Below, piece after piece: positions 18,119 to 25,064 of a DNA stretch of 39,823 bases; within the stretch, counting starts at the first letter, position 1, and every line of letters begins with the position of its first letter. Source of the DNA: an uncultured Methylococcus sp. (GTDB lineage: Bacteria; Pseudomonadota; Gammaproteobacteria; Methylococcales; Methylococcaceae); assembly GCA_903835265.1 (NCBI GenBank), contig CAILMG010000163.1, positions 1 to 39,823 of the forward strand, read 5' to 3'. The translations under genes were made by a program, and so were the position numbers. Below the pieces are notes generated by a model, which did no database searches, was not told the origin of the DNA, and saw only the letters and a program-made list of their open reading frames with translations.

Positions 18119-18718
18119 TCAGTCCCGGGCGTCGCGCCATCTCCCCTTGAAGAGGAGGTCGCTCAGGGGCTTCCTTGACCTTTCGCCTTCTTCTCGTGTG
18201 ATAAGGGCTTCTGGGATTTGATCTTTTGGTTGCTGATAACCGATAGCGATCATCGTCAGGCAGTCCACATGATCTGGCATAGCCAGACGGGTTTTAATCT
18301 CTGCCGCTTTGAACCCCCCCATTTGGTGAACCATGAGACCCAGGTGGGTCGCTTCGATGGAAAGACTCATGATGGCGGCGCCGGTATCGTAGGCAGCCCA
18401 ACGGTTGGTGCTGCCATTCCCAAAAAGGGTTTCAGCGGCGGCCAGTATCAGGATCGGGGCGGCCTTGGCCCACGTTTGATTCGCTTCGACCAGGCAGCTG
18501 GCAGCCATATCGAAGGCGTCTGGGTCTTTAAAACGATCAAACAGCACCAGACGCCAAGGTTGCTCGTTGAAGCAGGAAGGGGTCCAGCGGGCGGCCTCAA
18601 AGAGCTTCGTCAATGAGGCTTGATCGACAGGTCGGTCTTCATCATAGGCGCGTCCACTCCAGCGATGGGCGAGTTCGTCCATGATCGGTAATGCGGTGTC
18701 GGCTTTTTTCTGAAACAT
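18119..18718 (-). CDS. Nitroreductase-family FMN oxidoreductase
   Basis: 199 residues, a normal length. The start has AAGGAA about 9 bases upstream. FMN-binding features are the early RWSGRAYDEDRPV, then WTPSCFNEQPWRLV and AAYDTGAAIMSLSIEA, typical of the dimeric nitroreductase fold. Such enzymes use NAD(P)H to reduce nitro groups, quinones, enones or flavins; no substrate can be assigned. It begins 30 bp after the Kdo hydroxylase-like gene and lies 95 bp before the HTTM-DCC gene, so it is likely transcribed with the former. Confidence 0.9.
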   Translation of the reverse strand: MFQKKADTALPIMDELAHRWSGRAYDEDRPVDQASLTKLFEAARWTPSCFNEQPWRLVLFDRFKDPDAFDMAASCLVEANQTWAKAAPILILAAAETLFGNGSTNRWAAYDTGAAIMSLSIEATHLGLMVHQMGGFKAAEIKTRLAMPDHVDCLTMIAIGYQQPKDQIPEALITREEGERSRKPLSDLLFKGRWRDARD

Positions 18719-18748
18719 CGAGAGGGGTTCCTTGCTGGGGTGGGGGGA

Positions 18749-19636
18749 TTAGGCGATCAAGGGTCGACCGGCGAGGGCTTCCAGAATGGCCAGAGGACCT
18801 GCGGCGGGATTGACGAGATGCTGTGGCGGCAGCTTGAAGGTTTGTTCCAGCATAAACTGTCCGCCGATCGCGGCGTGCAAGACTTGATCTGAAAACACCA
18901 CCCAGGTCGTCCCAGGGGGGAACTCAAATCGCTGTTGGGGAGAAGTCTCCTGATAGACAAGGTCCTTTTTACCCAGATCATGAAGCTGACCCATGTAGTG
19001 GTCATAATCCGTGCGCCGCGACTTAGTGAGCCTGACTTGTTCCATCAGCCAAGCTTTGCCAGGGATCGGCGCTTGAGCGTCTGGAAAGAACCGCTGCGCA
19101 TGGGGAAGGAAGGGCTCACCGATGCGCCAGACTCTTGGAAGGCCCGTCGGGTTGAGGTTAGTGAAGACCCTCAGGAGTCTCTTGCCGCCGGTAGGATTTG
19201 ATGGGAAGGAGTCGACGTGGAGGCGGGTATCGTCTTTCCGCCAGCTTGTCTTTCGGCCTTCGACTCGGGCCGGCCGGAAGGAGGTGAAACCTTCCTTTAA
19301 TCCTTGCTGGTATGCGGGGAAGAGGCCTTCGATTAGTTGCCGGGCCTGATGGCTGAAACGGGCCATCATCACTCTCAGCTCGAAAAGGTCATTCACCGTT
19401 CCTTGAACGCCTTGCAGCGGCGCGTGGTCACCGCGATAGCTGATGTTTTTCGTCTTGCCGTCGGACCACCGTTCACTTAGAAAGCGGGCCTCCTGAGGCT
19501 TGAGCTCAAAGGGAAGCATCGGGAAATACAACACCTTGCCAGATTCAAGGATCTCCTCCTGAGGGGAGGTCGGTTCGACCGCCGCCTTTGGGTCCCAGTG
19601 CCGGAGATTGAATTCACGAATTACGTCTAAACCCAT
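18749..19636 (-). CDS. kdoO: Kdo hydroxylase-like Fe(II)/2-oxoglutarate dioxygenase
   Basis: 295 residues. A strong AAGGAGG lies 5-6 bases before the ATG. The sequence fits the Kdo 3-hydroxylase family (KdoO, described in Burkholderia and Yersinia), which hydroxylates the outer Kdo sugar of lipopolysaccharide to Ko. The diagnostic block is SWRKDDTRLHVDSFPSNP with the iron ligands His140 and Asp142. LRVFTNLNP and RVWRIGEPF follow, then KSRRTDYDH, and the distal ligand His254 in FSDQVLHAAIGGQFMLEQ. It has no signal peptide, so it would act on the cytosolic face during Kdo2-lipid A synthesis. No other LPS gene is adjacent. The assignment is from recalled family motifs. Confidence 0.82.
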   Translation of the reverse strand: MGLDVIREFNLRHWDPKAAVEPTSPQEEILESGKVLYFPMLPFELKPQEARFLSERWSDGKTKNISYRGDHAPLQGVQGTVNDLFELRVMMARFSHQARQLIEGLFPAYQQGLKEGFTSFRPARVEGRKTSWRKDDTRLHVDSFPSNPTGGKRLLRVFTNLNPTGLPRVWRIGEPFLPHAQRFFPDAQAPIPGKAWLMEQVRLTKSRRTDYDHYMGQLHDLGKKDLVYQETSPQQRFEFPPGTTWVVFSDQVLHAAIGGQFMLEQTFKLPPQHLVNPAAGPLAILEALAGRPLIA

Positions 19637-19723
19637 GGCGCCTCCTTATCAGCGTTAGAACCCCGTTTTAGGGGGAAACTTATTCTAACGCCGTTCTGGA
19701 GATAGAAGGTCTGCGATGAAGGT

Positions 19724-19924
19724 TTAGTGGGTTGATGCAATGGAAGAATAGAGCGCAAGGGCGTTGATCTTAGTGACCTCGGTGTCGAAGTCTGATCCTC
19801 GCTCAATGCTTTCCTTCAGAGATTGGATGGCTCGGTCGCAATAAACCGGGTCCGCACTGTAGATATCCCTAAGGTAACAGTCTAGCAACTCACGGGTGAT
19901 GAGGCGGTCTTTCCTGGCGATCAT
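19724..19924 (-). CDS. Small acidic protein of unknown function
   Basis: 66 residues. The ATG at 19924 is preceded by AAGGAG with a 9-base spacer, which supports translation. The sequence is mostly helical and soluble (RELLDCYLRDIYSADPVYCDRAIQ) with two Cys and no signal. It lies 87 bp upstream of the Kdo hydroxylase-like gene and could be the first gene of that unit. I do not recognise the family. Confidence 0.55.
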   Translation of the reverse strand: MIARKDRLITRELLDCYLRDIYSADPVYCDRAIQSLKESIERGSDFDTEVTKINALALYSSIASTH

Positions 19925-20085
19925 AATGCTGGTCTCCTTGCGTGACGATAGGTCCAGAAGATCTTGTCAAAGCCCAAACCGGGTGGGTCCTCAATTAGAG
20001 AAGAAGGTGGCATCGAAAGTTCCAGAGTGTCCTAGACCTGTGGCAGAATCATCTATCAACTCAATCCAACACCGAGAGGAGTGCT

Positions 20086-20700
20086 ATGAAGAAGGAATTC
20101 ATGTCGGTCGCGGCCATGATCGTGCTGGTGGCCTGTTCTTCTGGCGCCCCCGTCAGGATCAGTGTTCCCTTCGAGGAGGGAAAGGCTAGAGCGATGCTGA
20201 AATCGGGAGATAACCAAGTGAGCGGACGGGTCATGGTCGGGCTTTCGAGTGGCACCATCGTTACCTGTGCGGGGAATGTGGTGAGTCTGGTGCCGGTCAC
20301 CGCCTATGCGAGGGAGTGGGCGCGTCACTTTTATGAACTTGATACGGGCCGTTACGGGACGCTGAATCAGGCGTTCCGGATGGACTCCAGGGAGTCGCCA
20401 GTCAAATTTGTGGGAGCTGATGCCTTTTATGCGGCAACCCGGACCACCCGCTGCGACGAGGATGGTGATTTCAATTTCGAGAACGTCGCTAATGGGGAGT
20501 TCCTGGTCGTGGCGAAGACGCGTTGGCTCGGCAAAGATCATGACTATTATGATTTTATGTACGGGGTCAATGATGCGCAGGAGGAGGATGGTTCGGTGAT
20601 GGAAAAGATCCGGTTGAAGGGACATGATAGCGTCGACCTTCAGTGGGCCCCCCCGAGTCCCGAACTTTTGGGTGGGCAGGGCTTGGCCGGTGGTCGCTGA
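20086..20700 (+). CDS. Putative lipoprotein of unknown function
   Basis: 204 residues. GAGGAG sits about 5 bases before the ATG. The signal peptide ends in VLVAC (Cys17), a lipobox. The mature part is beta-rich; the segment VSGRVMVGLSSGTIVTCAGNVVSLVPVTAYA and the later DEDGDFNFENVANGEFLVVAKT look like a carboxypeptidase-regulatory/prealbumin-type beta-sandwich, a fold used for binding or scaffolding at the envelope. No catalytic residues are seen. The next gene, also for an exported protein, begins 97 bp later on the same strand. Confidence 0.78.
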   Translation: MKKEFMSVAAMIVLVACSSGAPVRISVPFEEGKARAMLKSGDNQVSGRVMVGLSSGTIVTCAGNVVSLVPVTAYAREWARHFYELDTGRYGTLNQAFRMDSRESPVKFVGADAFYAATRTTRCDEDGDFNFENVANGEFLVVAKTRWLGKDHDYYDFMYGVNDAQEEDGSVMEKIRLKGHDSVDLQWAPPSPELLGGQGLAGGR

Positions 20701-20797
20701 CCCTCCTTTTGATGGTGGCTGCTCGGTCGAGTGAGAGGGCTGGCGGTGCGAGGCTTCGCCCACTTTTGATGCGGCATCAGGCTCTGGCTGTTCTCCT

Positions 20798-21556
20798 ATG
20801 GTCATGATGCGCGCGGCGCATCGAGAGGTTCTATGGGGGGCGTTGGCCTTGGTGTTCAGTCTTGCGTCTTTCGGTCCTGCCTATTCTGGATCATCAGCGC
20901 ATGAGCATTCTGGCGGTGGCCATCGTATTCGGGTGACGCCGGATTACGAGCAAAATGAAGACGGGCTCCTCTTGACCGAGGAGCCCAATATCTATCGCAA
21001 CGCGCTCGATAATAATACGTTCCTCGATTATCAGACGAGCGATTCCTGGGATTTTGGTGTCTACATGTTGAATATGCCCGTGGTCCCCGGAAGTGATAAT
21101 TATGACTGGGACTCCTATATCAGTATCGCCAAATTCTTCTTGCCAATCCCCGATTTGACGATCGGTCTTGGGACGCAGAATGGAACCACCGTGTTTTCAA
21201 GTCAGCACAGCTACCACAACTTTAATTTTGCTAAGGCCGCGTATCACTTTGATGAGACATTCACCGCTTCATCAGGCGTTTTCTATGTCAATAATGCGCT
21301 GTCGGGGACGTCTCAGAATGTCGGCTTCATGCTCGGCGTTGATATTCATCTGATCCCCGATCGTTTCTGGATCGAGATGGATTATCAAAGCGGGGTCACT
21401 CAAGTGAGTGGGTCGGTGGTCAATGTGTTTTACAAGCCTGAAAAACCCTATGGGTTTTACCTCGGCGTTCAGGTTCCGGCGGCCACAACGTCGAGCGATT
21501 TTATTGGGACCTTGGGTGTCATGGTGTATGCGAAGGAATTAGGGCTAGCCCTTTGA
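20798..21556 (+). CDS. Probable outer-membrane beta-barrel protein, unknown function
   Basis: 252 residues. The N-terminus carries a signal sequence (VLWGALALVFSLASFGPAYS) followed by a His-rich HEHSGGGH. The rest is a series of alternating, aromatic-rich strands (SWDFGVYMLNMPV, YISIAKFFLPIPDLTIGLG, FGFMLGV-like and FYLGVQVP segments) as in small outer-membrane barrels. Three nearby Met codons (20798, 20804, 20807) are possible starts and no clear ribosome-binding site decides between them. The family was not recognised. It may work with the lipoprotein encoded just upstream. Confidence 0.72.
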   Translation: MVMMRAAHREVLWGALALVFSLASFGPAYSGSSAHEHSGGGHRIRVTPDYEQNEDGLLLTEEPNIYRNALDNNTFLDYQTSDSWDFGVYMLNMPVVPGSDNYDWDSYISIAKFFLPIPDLTIGLGTQNGTTVFSSQHSYHNFNFAKAAYHFDETFTASSGVFYVNNALSGTSQNVGFMLGVDIHLIPDRFWIEMDYQSGVTQVSGSVVNVFYKPEKPYGFYLGVQVPAATTSSDFIGTLGVMVYAKELGLAL

Positions 21557-21620
21557 GGTGAGGCCTTGTGATCGGTGGAGGGCGTCACCACTTCAAGAGT
21601 CTGATCCAGAGGTTTTTTTT
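21541..21620 (+). terminator. Possible terminator region after outer-membrane protein gene
   Basis: A perfect 12-base palindrome (AGGGCTAGCCCT, 21541-21552) runs up to the stop codon. Further on, a short TCTG/CAGA stem (21600-21610) is followed by eight T (21613-21620). Either alone is weak; the T-run makes the second the better candidate. Confidence 0.3.
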
Positions 21621-21686
21621 GGCGTCATCAATCCTGACTTTCTCTCAATAAAGGATTTTTGATATCTCAGGGAGGGAGAGGGCCTG

Positions 21687-22532
21687 ATGCATCGACAGGA
21701 GGGTTTTTCTAGAGTGATGACCGATGAGGATCTTATCGCGCTTCAGGCGGCGTTTGAGGCCTTGGAGCACCCGAGTTTTGCTGCAAGGCTCAATCATGTC
21801 GTCGGTATGCCCGTTGAATCGGCGCTTAAACTGCTGCCGCCTAAGTGGTATCGACGCATCCACCGGGTGGCTGATTCCTGTGTAAAGCTCGCTCTCAAAG
21901 GGATCATTCGGCAACGTGTGGTGAACATTCGGGTGGCCGATCGTGGCCATAAAATGGTGGCGATGGCGGTGGGGGCGGCGGGTGGCTTTATGGGGGGGGT
22001 GACCCTCTTGATGGAGTTGCCGATGACCACGACCGTCATGCTGAGCTCGATTACAGAGATTGCCCGGCGCGAGGGGGAAGATCTTGAAAGTGTTGAGGCT
22101 CAGATGGCTTGCCTTGAGATCTTTGCTCTTGGTGGGCGAAGTCCTGAGGATGATGCCGCTGAAACCGGCTATTACGGCGCCCGTCTGGCGCTTGAGGCGC
22201 CGATTGCTGAGGCGGCCCGATATCTCAGTGCCGCAGGAACCACTTGGCGCGGCCACCCCCCGGCCTTAGTCCAGGTGGTGGATGTGGTGGCGCGGCGTTT
22301 TGGGGTGGTCCTGACAGAGAAGGCAACAGCTCAGATTATCCCGGTGATCGGCGCCTTGGGGGGGGCTTTTCTTAATAAGCTCTTTATTGAGCATTTTCAG
22401 CGGATTGCGCGGGGACATTTCACGATCCGCCGGTTGGAACGAAAGTACACGCCGGACAGTATTCAAATGGCCTATGAAGCTCTGAAGGCCCCCTCTCAGG
22501 ACCGTCCCTTTTTGGGTGGCCCTAGCACTTGA
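21687..22532 (+). CDS. EcsC-family protein
   Basis: 281 residues. The central hydrophobic, Gly-rich stretch (MVAMAVGAAGGFMGGVTLLMELPMT), then SSITEIARREGEDLESVEAQMACLEIFALGG and the later AQIIPVIGALGGAFLNKLFIEHFQRIARGHF, are the recognisable EcsC pattern. The family is named after the third gene of the Bacillus ecs ABC-transporter locus, but its biochemical function is unknown. No signal peptide; likely membrane-associated. The ATG at 21687 follows a GGGAGGGAGAGG tract. It converges on the zinc-ribbon gene, 24 bp apart. Confidence 0.85.
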   Translation: MHRQEGFSRVMTDEDLIALQAAFEALEHPSFAARLNHVVGMPVESALKLLPPKWYRRIHRVADSCVKLALKGIIRQRVVNIRVADRGHKMVAMAVGAAGGFMGGVTLLMELPMTTTVMLSSITEIARREGEDLESVEAQMACLEIFALGGRSPEDDAAETGYYGARLALEAPIAEAARYLSAAGTTWRGHPPALVQVVDVVARRFGVVLTEKATAQIIPVIGALGGAFLNKLFIEHFQRIARGHFTIRRLERKYTPDSIQMAYEALKAPSQDRPFLGGPST

Positions 22533-22556
22533 AATAACCCCAGTGATCAGTCGTTT

Positions 22557-23012
22557 TTAGAGATCGAGAACGAAATCGCTCTGAACCGTTTTATGCGCGA
22601 TGGGGTTAAAGCGTGATCCGCGCTCCCGAAGATGCTGCATGAGTTCGTTGGCTGTAATGCCAAGGAGTTGGGCAATGGTCGGCAAGGTCCAGGAGGGGGC
22701 TCCGTCGCTGATGCTGAATTGATCCGCGGGTGGCAGGCATCCTTGGCTGATCAGCGTGTAAACCGTCTGAATCTCGGGGGGCGTCGGCTTGGCGTCGAGA
22801 TCCACCGCGCGCTGGGATGTTAGCTTGGATATACAGCCACAGCTCGACGCGGTGCCGTTTCTAAGGGTGATCGCCGATATCATCTTTTCACGGCCGCACC
22901 GGCATAAGCAGCGGTAGCGGATGTCCGCTCCGATTCGGACGGGGTCGGCCGTCACGACCCAATGCCCGTAGCGGTCACCCATGCTGATTTTTTGCGGCGT
23001 TTTCTTTTCCAT
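22557..23012 (-). CDS. Phage-like zinc-ribbon (AP2/HNH-associated type) protein with helical C-terminus
   Basis: 151 residues. The N-terminal 55 residues follow a pattern common at the start of phage AP2-domain and HNH-type DNA-binding proteins: GDRYGHWVV, then CLCRCGREK, then LRNGTASSCGC. The four main Cys probably bind zinc. The AP2 or nuclease domain that usually follows is absent. Instead, residues 85-135 look helical (TIAQLLGITANELMQHLRERG), resembling a helix-turn-helix. DNA binding is therefore plausible, but the role is unknown. It may be a phage remnant put to other use, and it borders an unusual gene-poor stretch. Confidence 0.7.
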   Translation of the reverse strand: MEKKTPQKISMGDRYGHWVVTADPVRIGADIRYRCLCRCGREKMISAITLRNGTASSCGCISKLTSQRAVDLDAKPTPPEIQTVYTLISQGCLPPADQFSISDGAPSWTLPTIAQLLGITANELMQHLRERGSRFNPIAHKTVQSDFVLDL

Positions 23013-23206
23013 ATCGCTGATCTCCCATCGGACTTTTTTCCTGTGATCGCTTTGAGGCGAAACAAGGGCTCATGTTTCAAAATGTCGTGTATTCCGATCA
23101 GCAATAAGTATGCCGACAACTTATTAGGTCGTCATTTGGCTCTCACTAGGTCTCCTTCGGAGTGCCCCTTAGGCTCTTTTGGCTTAAAAAAGAGGGGGTT
23201 AAAAAG

Positions 23207-23241
23207 CTATCCACAAAATCTGGGGATAAGTCTGTGGATTT
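23207..23241. promoter_or_regulatory. Cluster of DnaA-box-like 9-mers
   Basis: Three sequences close to the DnaA box TTATCCACA lie within 35 bases: CTATCCACA (23207-23215, one mismatch), TGGGGATAA (23221-23229, complement TTATCCCCA, one mismatch) and TGTGGATTT (23233-23241, complement AAATCCACA, two mismatches). An AT-rich stretch (23283-23322) follows. This resembles part of a replication origin or a DnaA-titration site, but no origin-linked gene (dnaA, mnmG, rep) is nearby. Confidence 0.4.
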
Positions 23242-23379
23242 TTTGATCCAGCGAGCGCTCAGTCGGGCTTCCGTTAGATGGGTTTATTTTTTATCTATTT
23301 TTAAGCCATTGATTTTAAATGGCCATGTCTTTCTTCTTCGATGTGCGTGGCTGGGCTTAGGTGGGTCTATGTTCCTGTG

Positions 23380-23424
23380 GGTGACTGCGTCATTTCGCGC
23401 ACAGATTGTGCGAAATGAGTCACC
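23380..23424. repeat. Interrupted inverted repeat, about 45 bp
   Basis: Nested complementary arms: GGTGACT (23380-23386) pairs with AGTCACC (23418-23424), CATTTCGC (23391-23398) with GCGAAATG (23410-23417), and ACA with TGT at the centre. The left arm carries extra GCGT and GC insertions. No T-run follows directly. It could be an operator, a structured RNA or a recombination site. Confidence 0.6.
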
Positions 23425-23724
23425 TTAGGGCTTGTCTTCGGGAGGCTATGGGCGTTTTTTGATCGGGCTTATAGAGGTCTTCTGGGTCATTTGGCCCCCA
23501 TAGATTGGGGTCTCACGTGATTTCCTGAGGGCTCAGATTTAATCTGGCATGGGATATGCAGTTGGTTCATGTGACGCAGTAGTGTCAACTCTCTCTCCTT
23601 CATAGCTGGTCTTGGACGTGTGCCCATGGTCTTCGATAGCTCGGTGATGAACCCTTGGAATCTCCTCCACTCAAGGGGGCACATCCGGGACCAGTTTTTT
23701 TTGGAGTGCTTGACCCAACATGGA

Positions 23725-23973
23725 ATGAAAAAGACGATGCAACAACCCATCTTCATTCAAAGCCCAAGCGGATACGCTGAACTCGTCCAGTTTTTTGAAA
23801 CCGTTGCGGTTCCTTATTCGGTCCACGATGTCTCCGCCTTCAATGCGATTTATCGCTGCATCTATCCAACCCTCTCGCGACAGGAGAGGCGGTCGGCCGA
23901 GACCCTGGTTGATCAGATGATTGAGCGCTTAGAGCATCCTGAAGTCGCCGCAAAAATATACGGTGTGGTTTGA
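23725..23973 (+). CDS. Small protein of unknown function
   Basis: 82 residues if started at 23725; the frame is open further upstream (ATG at 23620 or 23647 would add up to 35 residues), and no ribosome-binding site clearly decides. The sequence looks coding and soluble: QSPSGYAELVQFFETVAVPYSVHDVSAFNAI, then LSRQERRSAETLVDQMIERLEHPEVAAKIYG, mainly helical. It lies 21 bp before the next small gene on the same strand. The family was not recognised. Confidence 0.5.
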   Translation: MKKTMQQPIFIQSPSGYAELVQFFETVAVPYSVHDVSAFNAIYRCIYPTLSRQERRSAETLVDQMIERLEHPEVAAKIYGVV

Positions 23974-23994
23974 TCTTTAATGGAGCAACGAAAG

Positions 23995-24207
23995 ATGAAC
24001 CAGGTATCTATTCAAATTCAAGACGCTGGGGGTAACTGGGTGACGGTGATCCTTTCAGGCTACAAGAGCCCCGAAGAAGTCTTCCAACTCCTTCAAATGG
24101 CAAAAAAATCAAGGCCTGGGAAGACCCTTCGGGCCGTGACCCTTGAACAACCGTCTCCGATTCGGAATACCTTGAGATCTTCAGAGGCCTTGGATCAGCG
24201 TGCCTAG
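23995..24207 (+). CDS. Small protein of unknown function
   Basis: 70 residues from the ATG at 23995, which has GGAG about 10 bases upstream; an ATG at 23980 in the same frame lacks one. The N-terminal half reads as a small beta structure (MNQVSIQIQDAGGNWVTVILSGY) followed by a helix (SPEEVFQLLQMAKK). Its 3' end overlaps the 3' end of psd by 27 bases in convergent orientation. The family was not recognised. Confidence 0.5.
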   Translation: MNQVSIQIQDAGGNWVTVILSGYKSPEEVFQLLQMAKKSRPGKTLRAVTLEQPSPIRNTLRSSEALDQRA

Positions 24208-25047
24208 CTTTTCGCCCATTTTGACTGGGTGGCCAGGCAGCAGATCGGCCTTCCATTGAACGGCTTGCTGACCAAAGAGGACAACGATGGTTGAGCCCAT
24301 ATTGAAGCGCCCCATTTCGGCCCCTTTTTCAAGTTGCACCTGACCTTCAGGGTATTGAATCGAGGTGACCTTCGTTCCGGTCGGCGGGGTGACCACGCCG
24401 TGCCAAACGGTCTCGATACTGGCGACAAAAATGGCGCCGACCAGCACCAGCGCCATGGGTCCCATGGCGGTATCAAAAAGCGCCACGACGCGCTCGTTCC
24501 TTGCAAAAAGACCTGGGACACCCCTGGCAGTCGCATCATTGACACTAAAGAGTCTCCCTGGAACATGGACCATTTCCTTTAAAGTGCCGCTGATCGGCAT
24601 ATGCAGGCGATGATAATCCCGTGGCGAGAGATAGATGGTTGCAAAGGTCCCGTCTTCAAAGGGAAGCGCCCGATCCTTGTCGCCGCCGAGGAGCGATAAG
24701 ACGGTGTAGTCGATGCCCTTTGCTTGCACGATGGAGCCCTCTTCGATGATGCCTTTCTGACTGATATAGCCATCTGCTGGCGATGCTATCCCACGAGGGG
24801 AGGGGTCAATGGGGCGGGCTTCGGGTTTGAGGGCTCGCGTAAAAAAGTCATTAAAACAAGCGTAGGCCAAAGGATTAGGCTCCAAGGCGTCGCCAAGGTC
24901 GATGCCATAGGCCTTTGAAATCCTTTGAATCATTTGTCTTTTGATCCAGGGATTCTGGCTGTGAGTCAGTCGCCCCATCACTCTTGATAGGAGATGGTGG
25001 GGGAGTGGGTATTGACCCAGTACAAAGAGCTTTTCAAGCAAGGACAT
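24181..25047 (-). CDS. psd: Phosphatidylserine decarboxylase proenzyme
   Basis: 288 residues from the ATG at 25047, which aligns with the start of known Psd proteins; a TTG at 25068 would add 7 residues and touch the previous stop. It makes phosphatidylethanolamine at the inner membrane. Visible are YACFNDFFTRALKPEARPID, SPADGYISQKG, the HRLHMPISG motif and the autocleavage site MGST (usually LGST), where the Ser becomes the pyruvoyl prosthetic group. It lies directly after the DUF2062 gene, and gpsA, another phospholipid-synthesis gene, is nearby on the same strand. Confidence 0.96.
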   Translation of the reverse strand: MSLLEKLFVLGQYPLPHHLLSRVMGRLTHSQNPWIKRQMIQRISKAYGIDLGDALEPNPLAYACFNDFFTRALKPEARPIDPSPRGIASPADGYISQKGIIEEGSIVQAKGIDYTVLSLLGGDKDRALPFEDGTFATIYLSPRDYHRLHMPISGTLKEMVHVPGRLFSVNDATARGVPGLFARNERVVALFDTAMGPMALVLVGAIFVASIETVWHGVVTPPTGTKVTSIQYPEGQVQLEKGAEMGRFNMGSTIVVLFGQQAVQWKADLLPGHPVKMGEKLGTLIQGL

Positions 25048-25064
25048 GGGATATTCTCGTTCGA

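Larger units (their letters stand above)
23013..23724. other. Gene-poor stretch with origin-like and palindromic elements
   Basis: About 0.7 kb without a convincing gene. Open frames here (for example 23162-23428) have odd composition, no ribosome-binding site and no family match. The stretch is more AT-rich than its surroundings, notably 23283-23322. It contains three DnaA-box-like 9-mers (23207-23241) and a long interrupted inverted repeat (23380-23424). It separates the zinc-ribbon gene from two small unknown genes. Confidence 0.6.

Noticed and set aside
20056-20805. 249-codon open frame antisense to the putative lipoprotein gene.
   Set aside because: The plus-strand gene has a strong ribosome-binding site and a lipoprotein signal; the antisense frame has low-complexity, unfamiliar sequence.
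23391-23417. Chromosome dimer resolution (dif) site.
   Set aside because: The CGC/GCG-flanked palindrome lacks the XerC/XerD half-site consensus and central spacing.
23162-23428. 88-codon open frame across the gene-poor stretch.
   Set aside because: No ribosome-binding site, and it runs through the DnaA-box-like cluster and the palindrome; composition does not look coding.
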